The position numbers and the translations under genes were made by a program. Below, piece after piece: positions 1-13,000 of a DNA stretch of 64,000 nucleotides. A model generated the notes under the pieces. That model did no database searches. It was given only the letters and a program-made list of their open reading frames with translations, and was not told where the DNA came from. Location of the stretch: assembly GCA_030704615.1 (NCBI GenBank), contig CM060734.1, forward strand, positions 39,076,042 through 39,140,041. Direction: 5' to 3'. Each line of letters begins with the position of its first letter. Position 1 is the first letter of the stretch. The stretch is from Takakia lepidozioides (taxonomy: Eukaryota; Streptophyta; Takakiopsida; Takakiales; Takakiaceae).

Positions 1-57
1 ATGCATACAACATATAGACAGTAGCGAGGAGGTGGTGGGACAAAGAAGACGAAGCAC

Positions 58-3000
58 CTGTAAGATACCCATTTCGTTCCAGCTGTTGACAATGCCATCC
101 ATGTAGGAGTAACTAACAAAGAAGCACACAACACCATCGGGCACAGCAGCCACCATCTCAAGAAGCAAACGTCCATAGTTCCGAACCACTCCCGGATCAC
201 TCCGCATATCAAACTTGGTGCTCACTGGTAGCTGGTCACTGCATAGCATTTGTGACATAAGTATGGATATCACAACATCTCATATTATGCAACTACTCGC
301 TCTGCCGACAGAAAATATCAATCAGACTCCAGTACAATGGGAGCTCTGTCCCTCCCTTTCTCTCCTGTAACTAAGTGAATCTAAACATCTAGTTCCAGGA
401 TTAACCAGCCTTTCTATTTGATTGACTAATGAGTTGAAACGTCACTGACAAAAGAAAACGCCTCAAATCTGATAAAATAGTCCCAACTAACCTGCCACGT
501 GTGAGGACCATAGGGCACAGGCAGTCGCGAGTGAGAGTCATTTTGAAGCTTTGCAAAATCACAGGGTTGAAATTGAGAAGGCGGGGATACAGGTCAATTG
601 GGCTCAATGTGCCTGATGTTATCACAACAGTCTGGAAGCGCTCAAAAACAGGCTTTATTGCCAGTGATGAATCCAGACACGATAGCTGCATACATCCACC
701 CGCCACATGTGATTATCCTTAGTAGGCGATGTGATGCAGGGTCCTACAATGTACATGCCTCGAAGCTGATCAGGGGTTTGGTGAAGTGCAATAAAACACA
801 CGTACACACAGAGAAAGAAAGGAATTAGATAAGGAGGGGTTCGATCTTGGGTCACGCCTCTTTCTGCACACTCACAAAGAGGGAGAGCTAACAGCTGTAA
901 CAGTGTATTAGGGTCATAGCTCCAACGCTCAGCACCCACCCCTTTCAATCAACTGACATTACAGAAACGTATGACCTAGTTTCTGAGGTTCATGCATTCA
1001 GGTATACACGTGCCTGCAACACAGGGTCAGGAACATTAGGCATGCGATCGTCGAAGGGCTCGATGATGATGGAGAAACCGCGTGTGTAAGTGCCCACCAA
1101 TGTCGCAAAGTCACATACACACTGGATATGTCCGAACTCGTCAGTGTCAGTGACCTCCAGTGTGAGCAGCAGCGAATGCAATCGGTCATAGCAGAATTTC
1201 AGTGTCTTCTGATCAATGCCTGCCTGGGCCTGAAGTGAATTCAAAAAAGATACTGGCCCTTCACTCTCGACTTGCTCTGCCTGCAAGCGGCCCTTCATGT
1301 ACTGCACCAACCGCTTCAAAAATGCAACAAAATGCTCAGCCCGCCTAATGTTGCCTGGAACAGCTTCGCGCAATATATCATCGGGCAGGGCCGGGTTGGC
1401 CAGCCATGCATCCGTTCCTGCACATCCCAAGGCCAGGGAACCCCTGCTTTATGACTTGGTAATAGTGAAGTGCATCCTTGCTGATTCATCATTACACCAC
1501 AGGGAAGGGATATCAAATGGCATGTAATAAAGGGGATGGAATCAAATTCATAGCCAGTCATATAAACAGAGTCCATTTGTCTTCGTGGGTGTGTGTAGCC
1601 ACCATATGAAGAGAGGAGGTAAGAGAGCAGGGTGTCGAAGCAAGAGAGACAAAGAATGCAACTGCTGGTGTGGATTTATGTGTTGAGTGAGAGAGAGCAC
1701 ACCAGGTAGGTTGCCACGCTGTGCCAGACCCTCCACCAGCCGATTGTACTCTGCACGCAGTCGATTTGCATCAGTGGCTTTGGACCTGCCCATTACATGC
1801 CCCTGCATCAGTTCATCCCACATTGGTCTTGTTTCTCACCCTTTCATCACTTATTCTTGATGACTGGATTGGAGAAAACAGAAATTCATATTTTAAGGCT
1901 TGTGAAGATTTGGATGAACTTGTGTGCATAACTAAGATGAGTAAGAAAATTGTGGAGACCATCCAATGAAAAATGGGAACTCATGTCTGAGGGTAGAATA
2001 AAGACACAGCTGAGATGGAAACTGTTCCACTAGACCGAAGCCCAGTATGTACTAGTTTATCTCCATGTGGACTATTTAAAACTACAGGCAACTGCTGGGG
2101 GGGCTTGAAGTGCGGAATGGTGAATGTGTTGTGCTATCTACTGTGGTCAAACAGTCGAGTCCTCTCTCCTCTCCCTCTCTCCCGGAGGAAGGAGAGGATC
2201 TCAAATGGACATAGGCAGTGACGAGATCCCTGTGCTCCATTCCTACACATATCTTAGTGTTGAGTTCTCCTCCAATGTAACTGGGATGCGCACATACAAA
2301 AAGTTGTTCAAACAGCTAAACACAAAGCTTTGGGTCTCACTCAGTTTTCGCACTGTAGAGAGATTAATTCTGAAGTTAAAAGGTCCATGCTTTGCAAAGT
2401 TATTAGGTGTACCTAGGAGTATGCATCTGCAGTGTGGCAGGGCAACTCCAACGGGGCAAAAACTTTAGAATTCACCACACCTGCCCCAAACAGCCATGTT
2501 ATGTGCTCAAAGGGGAGTATGCTAACTCTCAATGTGATGAGTTCGAGGTCAGATGGTGGGTTCAGTTGAATCCCCTCTGTTCACCAACTTTAAAATCATG
2601 AGGCTGATTACTTTCACTCCCCGGAACTTGCTGGTTTGCAATTCAGTCGCCAGAAACCTTGCCACCTTTTGAAGGATCATTTTACATAGTGGAACAGGAA
2701 CAAGCTGACTAGACAAGACAGTCTGGAGCTTCATGTCCAACAGACATGGGCTCAGATTACCCAGCTCACCCCCAAGCTACAGTTCTACAAAGATGTTTTC
2801 CTATCCAAGGCCCAGCAGCGTATGCCGCGAGGTAGTCCAGACCTGTTGTCATTCACCCACTATATCAAGTTCAATGGTCCCCATCACAAGAGAAGGCTAC
2901 AACAGCATTGCTTGAAAGGGTGTACAGAGCGCACCTACTTGTCAATGAGCTGAGATACTTTACTGAGGTTGCGTGTGGCGCCTTCCAGTGTTCGCTGCCT

Positions 3001-3750
3001 TATGTTGACACTCAGCGCCTCAATGCACACATTATCAATGTTATGTGCCTCATCAAACACCACAACACACTCCTTCTCCATCTCCCGTGATATGATGCCA
3101 GACACTTTGGGGTCCAGCAAATACTGGTAGTTGTACACAACCACATTTGCAAATTGAATCATGTGACGTGCCAGAAAGTAGGGGCACCATCCCCTCTCCC
3201 TCCCAAATCCCCGCAAGTCATGGAGTGTGTACACTCCTGGAGGAAGAAGAGCGTCCGCACCCTTTTTTTCATATCCCTCATAAAAGGGGCAACACTCGAT
3301 GGTAGGGTCGTCAACAGCTGAAGCTCTCACCCATGATGCTGTCAATTTCCTACAACCTGCGTCCACACTCTCTCTGGAGCCTTCGCCACTGACTTTCGGA
3401 TGAATGCAGAGATTTTTGCGGGAGCTCAATCCCAGGGCCAGAATTTTGGCAACCTTGCCCAGTTCCTTCTCCTGGAAAGCCTGCAGAGTACGAAGCTCGT
3501 CCAGGACCTTCTCCATCTCGTGCACGGTCCGAGTGCAGTAGATGAGCTTACCTACCGAGGGCGTTGCAAGCTGGTAGCTAGTGATTAGAGAAAGGAGGGT
3601 AATAGTCTTGCCAGTCCCGGTTGGCATTTCAAGAAGGCAGTGACCCTTGGCATCCAGAGACCGTTTAAGCTCCACCATGTACTGATACTGCTCTGGGTAG
3701 ATGAACTCGTAAGGAAAGTACACCGTCAGATCATCTATCTTAAACTTCAT
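58..3750 (-). CDS. XPD: XPD/ERCC2 TFIIH DNA helicase, 5' five exons (partial)
   Basis: This is the ATP-dependent 5'-3' helicase subunit of TFIIH, which acts in nucleotide excision repair and transcription initiation in the nucleus. Five exons join in phase: 3750-2939, 1785-1703, 1417-1014, 685-492 and 238-58, giving 558 codons of a protein usually near 760 residues; the rest lies beyond the left edge. The start at 3750 gives [16 protein letters not shown], the family N-terminus. Visible motifs are Walker A (MPTGTGKT), the FeS-cluster cysteine region, the DEAH box (VVFDEAHN), the Arch-domain sequence [18 protein letters not shown], and motif III/IV text ([30 protein letters not shown]). Introns are GT-AG except the one after exon 3, which needs a GC donor (CAG/GCACGT at 1013-1012) to keep the frame and family sequence. 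No disabling change is seen in the visible exons. The identity is near certain; exon edges are inferred by eye. Confidence 0.95.
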
Positions 3751-5729
3751 TGTGTATGTATCCTTGCGGGTCTTTGTATGTGTTTCAGACTATGTGATCT
3801 TCAGGGAGGAAGAGACAAACCTCTGGCATGTGAAACATGGACAGTTGAATTTCGTGCCTGCTACACGTTTCCACAAACAGTTTTGGCCACTGCACAAGAA
3901 TTCCGATCCTCACCCAACACCTTCGAACTCAGCAGAGAAGGCAAGCAAGATTTGGGCCCAGGGGAGGGGGTGGCCCCAAAGTTGATCCCCGGCCGAAACC
4001 TAAATTCTGAATCTGAGACTACCGTAGGCTCCCGCGTCCTCTTCCTTCGCACGAGACTTCTGAAAGAACAGCTTTTGCTTCACCGTGTGCAACCATGGAG
4101 GGGGTCTAATTTTGTGCATCCTCTGTCATCTTGTCCGCTACTTAGTCTGATGAAATGGCATCTCTGAAGGAAACGAAGTGTGGACAAACAGTCGTTCAAG
4201 ACGTTTTGTCCGCTCGCTAGTCTCAATGGGCTTGAGAAATCCTTGTTTACTTGAGAACCTGAATCACACCCACGTGGAGACTGGAGACCTCTAATTCTAA
4301 GTAGAACCCTTACTCCAATGAAGCCAGAGACCAAATCGAGAGGTGGGGGCAAAGACGTGGTGCACTTGGGAAGGAGATGCAGAGTCTTCAGGCACCACCG
4401 CCACCACCACGTTACTTAACATTGCTGCGCCAAGCCTGGAGACTGGCATGTTCCGGGTATAAGATTAGGGCTAGGGCCAACTATGTGGGTTTAGGATTTA
4501 GGGTTTATGGTTCCTGATCTCAAGAGTCAAAACAGCTGATTGCCAGCTTTTGGGCAAGTTAAGCATGTTTTAGACGTTTCCTGTCTAACTTGCATGGGCC
4601 AGTCCATCTTCTGGGTTCATAAGGCCATTCTGGTTTCACAGACAAAAGAGGTACACAGGAAAATCTGTTCTCCCTCCTCTTTCCCTGTAACATGGAGCAC
4701 CACTGTTTATGCCCACTTTCACTGATAGTTTCACTCCAAAAGTTGAATACCAGTACTGTCATCTCGAGCAAGAGAGGTATATAGGTAGGGGCTAGTAAGA
4801 CACTGGCATCAAAGTTGGGCACCAAAGTTGTCTGAGACTTTTACAAGAGGATAGGAAACACAGGCACACAAGCACTATGGCCGATGCTCCCCTTGTCCAG
4901 TTATCAATACATACTTTACTTGAGCATCGGCTCCCCCGCCCTCAACTAGGCTGACAGATGCTGTTGGCTGTGCACAATTCCATATAAAATGGACAGGTCA
5001 ACTTGGTGCTCCACAGATCTGTACTTGGAGAGAGGTCTATTTTGTTTTCTGCAAGTAAACCATTTCAACATTCTACCTCTCTACTCTTCTGTGTCCCCAG
5101 TTACAAAATTTGAAACAATCCATCGCATGCCACCTTACAACGAGGTGAACAAGGGGTGTGCTATTTAGCATTACCACCTCAAAGAGTCGATTACAAAAAC
5201 AACCAGATCTCATACTGCAGTAGCTAGGAACTACAAAGTTTCTTTTGATAACTCCATCGTGGCCACAGCATCAAACAGATTCCCCCCTGTCGCCTTCGCC
5301 GCTCCATCACTTCACAGTTTTACCTGTCATGCCTGAAACAACCTGGCAAACACGATGTATATAAGAGGAACGAAAGTGGATCCCTCATAGTTTAATATCA
5401 TTTGAAGCCCAAGACAACCTCAGCCTTGGGTCTGCATGTTGACGCAGCTTTTTAGTTCACCAAATTACTACTGCACAAGTTTCGAGAAATCACTAACTTT
5501 CTAATCCAAGGACTTCACAATGACAGGGAAATCAGCCTCATGGGACCCAATGCTACAGTCTGACAGTCAGATCTGTCAGCAATTACCAAGGGACCATGCA
5601 TTGTCCATGTAAAATTTGGGGTAGCTGAAGTCCTCAATCTAGTTACTTTGTGTGCTGTTCCTGTGGCACATCTGTAGCAATGCAAGGACAGTTTTGTAGT
5701 GCTTCTCCAAATTGTATTTGCTTTTGTTG
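3751..5729. other. Intergenic stretch upstream of XPD
   Basis: This is the 5' flank of XPD followed by unannotated DNA. I find no convincing coding region on either strand; the short open frames do not resemble known proteins. It holds a degenerate telomere-like stretch near 4486-4510. XPD promoter elements are probably in the first several hundred bases, but I cannot point to a TATA box or start site. Confidence 0.5.
4486..4510 (-). promoter_or_regulatory. Telo-box-like AAACCCTAAA motif
   Basis: The plus strand reads gggtttaggatttagggttt, that is two telomere-type repeats. On the XPD-coding strand this contains AAACCCTAAA. Telo-boxes of this kind occur in promoters of housekeeping and cell-cycle genes in plants. 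It lies about 740 bp upstream of the XPD start codon, rather far, so a regulatory role is only a possibility. Confidence 0.3.
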
Positions 5730-7310
5730 TTACTGAACACCAATCCATTTCTGCAATTCTTAAGCCCGTAGAGTAATGTAGATCTTAGAGACTTTGGTGG
5801 GGAAATGTTGCTAACAACTTGCTCAAACATACCTCTGACAACTTTGGTGGAGTCACTGGCTCCGGACGGGAAACGGCATTTCTCAGTGGTGGTACAATAA
5901 CAGGTAACGTTAATCCTGCAACCCCCAACACACACTTCCCAATCTTTATCACGAAGGCCAGTTCAAGATTACTAATGCAGAATCTTCTGCTGCAATTGTT
6001 AGATTTACCCCTACTATACCTTGAAATTTCTTTTGTTAATTAAGGCCCACTCCTGCTGGTCCCATTAGTTTTACCTCCTCTTCCCACGAGTAGACTGGCA
6101 GTGCAACCAGGCCAAATGTAAATGTCTGTTCAGGGGAAGAGAAGTACAGAGGCAGTGATGATGTACAGATCAATCTCTTGTATCATCTTCATCCCAGCCC
6201 TTCAATCGACATGCAACTCCATGTGACCCAAGTATAGTTGGATGTCAGTGATTGCTACGGCGTGCGAGTTCCATACCCCAGTGGTGGAAACCCTACAATT
6301 GGCTCTGTGGGGGTTCTTTATCTCGCCAAAAAAGTGCCTCAAAGTTCACCATGGTAGCGTGACCTCTGTCTGACTGTCTTCTCTGAAAGCTCTGAAGTGA
6401 GTCTTTAAAGAGGCTAGTGGCCCACAGTCTGCTCTTTTGTAACCCCCCTCCTTATTCTGGGCAGTTCATCCAAACCTATGGGGCCAATGCAGCAACCACT
6501 GGAGTGGAACAAGTGCAGCATATGTCTCTCTCTTTCTTTCTGACAAAAGAAGCTGCATGAGATTTCGGGTAGCTCAATCTTAGGTGAGGACCTTCGAACC
6601 TGCAAAGAAGTTTGAATGGGGGGTTTGCACACAGGAAACAGACTCCGCGGGAAGAAATATGATCCGAACTGCTTCTCGGAGGGTCCAAAAGGTGGGACTC
6701 AACGAGTGCCTTGACAATCCTCCCACTTATGACAGTAAGCTGATTTCCAATTGAGAGTTGGCTTCTTACATCTTCACAATGAGCAGCCGCAGCTCAGAAA
6801 GAGACAACAGACAGGGCCGATTCGGTGGCATCATCGTCCACTTACTAATGTTGTCCAGACGGTATTGTTGGAGTTTTCCCCTCATCAAGACATCCTTAGG
6901 TCGGAAAAGGGGGTGGCTTTAGCATTTTCAATCCATGCACACACTAAGGAACTACTTAGAACAAATCTGGAGTACTACTACTAGTAATTCTCCCTCCTTC
7001 CCTAAGAATTTGCGAGATTGCCGTGAACGCTAGAAAGCAACTAATCCAAAGCAAGGCCCAGCAATCCACGCGATCGGCCTTTAAAGATGCGAACAGACAG
7101 TCAAGCAGCAGGCAAGGACTAGGCAAGATGGTCCTATTGAAGGTTTCTTGAAGTCCATGCATCGAGAGTTTGCAGGAACATCCACATACTGCGTGTATGC
7201 GGAAGGGACAAAGACAAAAGAAGGGACGTACCTATAGCGGATAGAATCACGCAGAACGAAATGACAGGATCGCGAGCTATAACATCTCGCAGAGTAGCAG
7301 AAAACCCCAT
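5730..7310 (-). CDS. Small protein resembling plant complex I B9/NDUFA3 subunit
   Basis: Two exons are clear. Exon 1 (7310-7232) encodes MGFSATLRDVIARDPVISF followed by a hydrophobic stretch and ends at a GTACGT donor. Exon 2 (5915-5833) starts after a TTGGGGGTTGCAG acceptor in matching phase and gives GLTLPVIVPPLRNAV, then a proline-rich stretch ending PPKLSE at a GTATGT donor. The pattern of a short N-terminus, one membrane segment and the sequence LPxIVPPxR is what I recall for the roughly 63-residue plant protein assigned as complex I subunit B9 (NDUFA3-like) in the mitochondrial inner membrane. A possible last exon is 5750-5730 (AG acceptor, seven codons including stop), for a total of 60 residues; this exon is the weakest part. 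The family assignment rests on memory of the motif, not on a search. Confidence 0.5.
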
Positions 7311-7814
7311 GATTGTCTCCTAGTCCTCACCGCCCGCAGCTTGAGGGTCCTTCTCCCTTCCTCGCTCTCCTTGCTTCTCCTCTCTCGCTATCCGTCCACA
7401 GTAGACACAGATTCTATTCCCTTGGTTATTGTCAATCAAACAAACTTCTCGACCACCCACAGCACTTCCCAAATACTCAAGTTCGTGGTTTGCACTCCTA
7501 ATCACTAATCTGAAGGCTAATCAAGTCAAAATCAACTCGACCCATGTTCACATCCGTCGGCTATTTCCATCCACAACGATGGCACAGTGTCGATCGGAAA
7601 CAATACTTATACGTTCGTACATGTTTGGAACCCGAGATTCTAAGACTGGAAAAATTTCACGAGCAGAGCAGTAATTACCCTTCACCATCTCATGGAGAAA
7701 GGGGCAAGCGTAGTAGCAAGCTTTAGAGAGTGCCGTGATGGCCCGTTGCCTGCATGGGAACCGGCCATCATTGCGTGGAGGAATGAGTAAGCACCATAAT
7801 CTCCAGCGGGAGTC
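7311..7814. promoter_or_regulatory. Divergent intergenic region between the B9-like gene and PPR gene 1
   Basis: The B9-like gene starts at 7310 on the minus strand and the probable first exon of PPR gene 1 starts near 7815 on the plus strand, leaving about 500 bp that would hold both promoters. The left part is rich in CT and TCTC tracts, as in plant 5' untranslated regions. No defined element is recognised. Confidence 0.35.
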
Positions 7815-8013
7815 ATGGTCACCGATGGCCTATGCCGGAGCCGTGGAGTCTCCAAATTGTCTGTGACGTGCACCAGCAGAAATTATAGCGGTTGTGGTTG
7901 GGGAGGTTCGGTGGACGCTCAAACAAGGTCTGTAGACGAATATGAGAATGGCCACCCCCGTTCGTCTAGTTCATCAGCCCCTTCAGAATCTGCTGCAGCA
8001 TGTCGAACTTCTG
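7815..8013 (+). CDS. Probable first exon of PPR gene 1 (organelle transit peptide)
   Basis: An ATG at 7815 opens a frame of 66 codons ending at a GTACGT donor after 8013 in phase 1. The peptide is rich in Ser, Arg, Thr and Ala with few acidic residues at its start (MVTDGLCRSRGVSKLSVTC), as expected of a plastid or mitochondrial presequence. The donor phase equals that of the better supported first exon of PPR gene 5 at 28900-29125. No exon for the first half of a PDF motif was found between here and 8815, so the link to PPR gene 1 is inferred from position and phase only. Confidence 0.35.
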
Positions 8014-8814
8014 GTACGTCTGAGTGATCCAATTCATTAAAACTGTGGGCGGTTGTTTGTTTTGTGGGTGTTTCTGTGTGAGAGAATACTTGAGTGGTAC
8101 ACCGCCAGCGCTTTCACATTGTCGCTGCCTTGTAAGGAAAGATGACGCACGACTATTCGAAAAGGTTTGCATGGATACTGGCTTTGGAGGATATGTTCGC
8201 CAGTTTCCTTTCAAGTTATGAGTGTGTACACATTCAGTGGAAACCCCGCACCAAGTACCAAGAAGTGCAAGCGTTTTGATCTCACTGGCTATTGCGAAGC
8301 CATCTAAGTGCCAGGCACATCGTTGGGTGGAGAAGGGCACATGAAGGGACATCGAGAGAGAAATAAATCAACTTCTGGAAAGCTACACTAGCATATTTAC
8401 TAAGAATCAGGCAATTACGAGCTGCTAAAAAACTTACGAATCAGTTGTATCAGTGCGTACAGGCCAAGGAATTACCATAGAATTGCTTGGGCACAAGTTC
8501 GTATCAGATCCTATGCAGTGTGCAAGAGGTTTGAGATGGTATGGCCATCGATATTAGACCCTGTAGTGTTAATGTCTTGAGAGTAAAGGGGAGAACCAGC
8601 TTTCTCTTGTTGACACTGGGGGATGATAGTATCTTGGTTTCAGTCATGATCTCTTAACATAGTGGATCACTATTGTTTATTGCGAATAACTTGAAGTTGG
8701 ATGTTCAATGTTTGTACCGTGTGTTTGGAAAGATGTTTGGGAGCTTGGGCGTGTGTAGTTTGGGCTGTTGAGGCTGTGGTTGAACCTAGGGCTGCTTGAC
8801 TGCCATACTTGCAG

Positions 8815-9167
8815 AAGAATGTTAAATATCTGGACTTCAGACAAAAGCAAACACAAGATGCGCTTTGGATTGATGGTCATTTGAAACCTCCTTGGCCGAA
8901 AGCAGAGCCAGCTGCCATGATACCGCAGGGTCAAGCACAACCTGATTGTGGATGGGAATCAGAGTGTGGTTCTAATTCTGGTATGAACGTCAGAGTTCCA
9001 TTAAATTTTCGAGACCAGAGTCCAAATTCTGGTGAAAACTCAGAGGTTGGTCAGACAAGGGCTACAGACAGATGTGAGTATGACCCAGAATCAGCCTGGC
9101 TTGAAGGACAGCGCTCTTCTCCACCACCAGCCCCTTCAGTATCTTTTGCAGCATCGGATATCTCTGG
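8815..9167 (+). CDS. PDF-motif exon preceding PPR gene 1
   Basis: After a CATACTTGCAG acceptor the frame reads YLDFRQKQTQDALWIDGHLK followed directly by PPWPKAE. This is the second half of the PDF motif known from plant organellar single-stranded DNA-binding (OSB) proteins (consensus PDFKHK-x-T-x-E-x-LW-x(5-8)-PPWV). The frame stays open to 9175; possible donors lie after 9165 and at GATGTGAGTATG near 9072, but neither gives a phase that clearly matches the main PPR exon, so the downstream edge is uncertain. The same kind of exon precedes PPR genes 4 and 5. Confidence 0.6.
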
Positions 9168-9341
9168 TATGTTTTAAATTTCTCTCAATAGGCAGAGAGA
9201 GAGGCCAGAATGTGTTGCTGAATACTGTTTGTCCCACCAGATAGTCAATGATAGCCTGTCCTTCCGCAGATCTTCTTTGAAGTATATGGAAGCTTGGGGG
9301 TTTGAAGCAGAGTTTGTAACTAGGAGTTTTGAGTCACGCAG

Positions 9342-11604
9342 GATGGCAGGGTTGCATCAGGGACAAATGTTTGTTGGACTCCAGACTTGCAGCTGGGGTA
9401 GCACCTTGATTGTCACCTCGACTAAAAGAGCATCAAGAGAGGGAATCAACAAGATTATGTCTGGCACTTGTGTCGATGTGGTGGCATTGTGCAAGGAGGG
9501 CAGACTGAAGGAGGCGCTGCATATTCTGGATCAACAAGGCGTTCGAGTAGACTCCAATACTTACATTTATCTCCTGCAGGGGTGCATCAACATGAAAGCC
9601 CTGGCAGAAGGGAAGCGAGTGCATTCCCATATTATCCGGAGTGAATTCAGGCCGAGCATACTGGTAGTAAACACCCTCATCAACATGTATGCCAAGTGCG
9701 GGAGCATGGTAGATGCACAACAAGTGTTTGAGGAAATGCCTCAACGAGATATATTCACATGGACCACGATGATGGCAGGTTACTCCAAGCAGGGGCGTGC
9801 TGAGGAGGCTTTCAATATCTATGAGCAAATGCTTAGGGAAGGAGTGACACCCGATAGGGTCACATTTATTTGCGCTCTCAATGCGTGCTCCAACCTAGGA
9901 GACCTGGGAAAGGGCAAGCAGGTACATACTGACATCGTCAAAGCTGGCACCGCATCATATATCAAACTGGAAAATACACTTGTTGTCATGTATGCCAAGT
10001 GTGGGAGCTTAAAGGATGCACGTCAGGTGTTCGACAAAATGGCCAAAAGAGATGTGATCTCCTGGACAGCTATGATCGCAGGATATGCTCAGCATGGACA
10101 TGGGGAAGAGGCTCTTGCAATATATGCGCAAATGCGTTGGGATGTGGTGATGCCCAATGAGGTCACATTCATCTGTGTTATCAATGCCTGTGCCAGCCTT
10201 GGAGCTCTGGAAAATGGCAACCAGGTTCATGCTGACATTAGCAAAGCTGGGATTGCTTCATGTATTAATTTGGAGAATACCCTTATTGACATGTACGCCA
10301 AATGTGGGAGCATAAAGGACGCACGACAAGTGTTCGACAAAATGGCCAAACGAGATGTGGTCTCATGGAATGCGATGATTGCGGGATATGCTCATCATGC
10401 GCATGGTGAAGATGCTTTAGACATTTATGAGCAAATGCAACTGGAACAAGTGACACCTGACAGGGTCACGTTTATGTGTGTCCTCAATGCGTGTGCGAGT
10501 TTAGGAGTCCTGAAAAGGGGGAAGCAGGTTCATGCTGACATCAGAAAATCTGGAATTCCTTCATTTATCAATTTGGAGAATACTCTTGTTGACATGTATG
10601 CGAAATGTGGGAGCTTGAAGGATGCACGCCAAGTATTTGATAAAATGTCCCAACAAGATGTGGTCTCATGGAATGCAATGATTGCAGGATGTGCTCAGCA
10701 TGGGTGTGGTAAGGAGGCCCTCCAACTATTTGAACAAATGAAACAGAAAGGCTTGAAGCCAAACAGCGTCACCTTTATTTCTGTCATCTCGGCATGCAGT
10801 CATATGGGCCTAGTGAATGAAGGCCGTCTTTACTTCGACTCCATGAGTTGTGATCATGGCCTCACACCTATGGTGGAGCATTTTGGCTGCATGGTGGACC
10901 TCTTTGGCCGTGCAGGGCGGTTGGACCTGGCAGAGGACTTCATCAGAAAAATGCCGATAGAACCGGGGGCTCCGGTTTGGAACACCTTGCTTGGTGCCTG
11001 CAAAAGTCATGGCCATGTGGAAGTGGCAAAACGTGCTGCAACATGCATTCTTGAGAGGCATTTACAACAAGCTGCACCCTTTGTGCTGCTATCTAATGTC
11101 TATGCTGCATCGGGCAGGTGGAATGATAGAGTGAACGTGAGAAAAGTGATGGAGGACACGGGCATCAGAAAGGAACTAGGGCGTAGCTGCATTGAGATCA
11201 ACAAACAAGTGCATGCATTCATTTCAGGAGACAAATTACATCCACAAATTGAAGAAATCTGTGTTGAGCTGAAGACATTAGATGGGAGAATGAAGGAGGC
11301 CAGATACCTGCCTGACACCCACTTAGTATTGCATGACGTCGAGGCGCAGCAGAAGGAATTTTCCTTGTGTCATCATAGTGAGATGCTGGCCATTGCACTT
11401 GGGCTCATCAGCACATCCCCAGGGGCGCCAATCCGTGTCATCAAGAACTTCCAAGTGTGTGGTGAATGCCACACCACCACCAAGTTCATCTCGAAGATTT
11501 CTGGGAGACCAGTCGTTGTACGGGATGCCAATCGCTTTCACCACTTCCACGATGGGGTTTGTTCTTGCGGGGATTATTGGTGGCAACCATTTGAACATGG
11601 TTAG
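9342..11604 (+). CDS. PPR gene 1: PLS-class PPR-DYW RNA-editing factor, main exon
   Basis: The product would bind a specific organelle transcript and edit C to U. The main exon follows a GAGTCACGCAG acceptor; the peptide begins MAGLHQGQMF (ATG at 9343), matching the start of the homologous exons in PPR genes 2 and 4. It encodes 753 residues: a leader, about 13 PPR motifs in P-L-S order (for example NTLINMYAKCGSMVDAQQVF), E motifs (WNTLLGACKSHGHVEVAKRA) and a DYW deaminase domain. The deaminase signature is present: HSE in CHHSEMLA, the zinc ligands in VCGECH, and CSCGDYW. The protein does not stop at DYW but runs on for seven residues (WQPFEHG). The frame is intact and likely functional. Upstream exons probably add a PDF motif and a targeting peptide. 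Confidence 0.92.
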
Positions 11605-13000
11605 TCCTCCCGCGTCATATTCATTAAAGTAAAACAGAAGGCAGTATGGCTGGGGACATAGTGCTGGCATTGATAAGTTCACAAGGGGGCAGATCTAGTT
11701 CTAAGGTTCTCTCAAGCAAGTAAATTTTTTTTAAGGGACACTCTTCCGGATGCATTTTTTCTTGACATACAAGATCAGCATATTTTATGATTTCCATTAC
11801 TGAGGAGGATGGTGCTGACATTTGCTAGCCTTGGGTGTACGAGGGGATGAACAAATAGATACAGCAGTCAGTGTACATGGCAAGGTTTGGCATGTTCTAT
11901 GTATACAGATTTTGAATGACAATATTTTTTTTGTTCTCACTTGTATGTCTGGAGGTTGTCCATCTATATACTGGAGTTGGCTATGAACTCTCTTTCTTAG
12001 TGACACCAATAACTCTAGTGAGGTGTAAAGAGCTATGCCTAAAAATCCAATGGCATGCTGGCAAGCTCTACCAGCACCTTATCATCGACTTTGATCTTCC
12101 CCCCTGGTAATTTATGCATCTCATCTCTGGAGATGGATTGGTTCATATGGACCTGAAATGTGTCACATCACCCTAGTTCCGGTGGCCTGGTTATCAAATG
12201 CTCAATAGTTTACACCCAAACCACATTATTGACAAGGGAAACATCATTCTGCACAGACACATCACTGTTTGATGTGCCCTGACTAGTGAGATTTCACATA
12301 TTGTTTTGATCATTGCAATACTCTCAGCTCCGCCACTGTCAAACCTTGCCTTTAGTCAGCAGGTTGCTCCCTAGTGGTTATAATGCTCCCTGGTGGTCTA
12401 TATTTGTCAAAAATTCCTCAGGTTTCTTTGTTCGGATTTCTCCTTCAGGGCTTGTAGTGAGGAAATCACTCACCAAGTCCGGTGCAAAACCAGGCTATCG
12501 CAAGCCCTGGTTGTTTCAGGGCACCGGATATTGGCACGATGAGTACCAGCAATATATCACATTTGGAAATTTGCTTAGAAGGCCAGACAAGGGACAAAGT
12601 GCAGGAGGATTGGTAAAGATGGGGTCACAGGTGTTGCATGGTGAACATCAGCTTGATTGTAGTGAAGATGTTCAGGTGGAAAAATGTGCTGGACTAAGGC
12701 TTCAGGGAGACGTTGGTCAGTATCTACACCGGACACACGAGAAGGAAAACTGTCTGGTCTCAGACACCAAAGATTGCCTGCGAGAATGTACTTTTCGTGC
12801 ATACACATCCTGTCACAAAGCTTCCAAGCTTGTCCAAGTTATCTGAGGATGATGGTTCAGAAGAATCTTAGAGAAATTGGCTTAACACTTGATTGGCATG
12901 TTTCAGTGACGAAGAAACTCTTATATTGGGAGCATTGATAGTCGGCTTAATAGTAAGATTTCCTTTCGTCTAAATACCGCTAGAATTCCTGATCACGACT
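11605..13000. other. Intergenic stretch between PPR gene 1 and ubiquitin-RPS27a copy 1
   Basis: This holds the 3' flank of PPR gene 1 and, towards 12640-13000, sequence that recurs in inverted orientation at about 22800-23110. No convincing gene is seen. The longest open frame (12313-12846) begins at a non-ATG codon and has no recognisable domain. Confidence 0.5.

Noticed and set aside
5639-5935. A 98-codon minus-strand open frame
   Set aside because: It overlaps exon 2 of the B9-like gene in another frame; the spliced frame, with matching phases and signals, explains the region better.
12313-12846. A 177-codon open frame downstream of PPR gene 1
   Set aside because: It lacks an ATG start and a domain. 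Its counterpart in arm B (about 22800-23110) is not kept as the same open frame, so there is no sign of selection.
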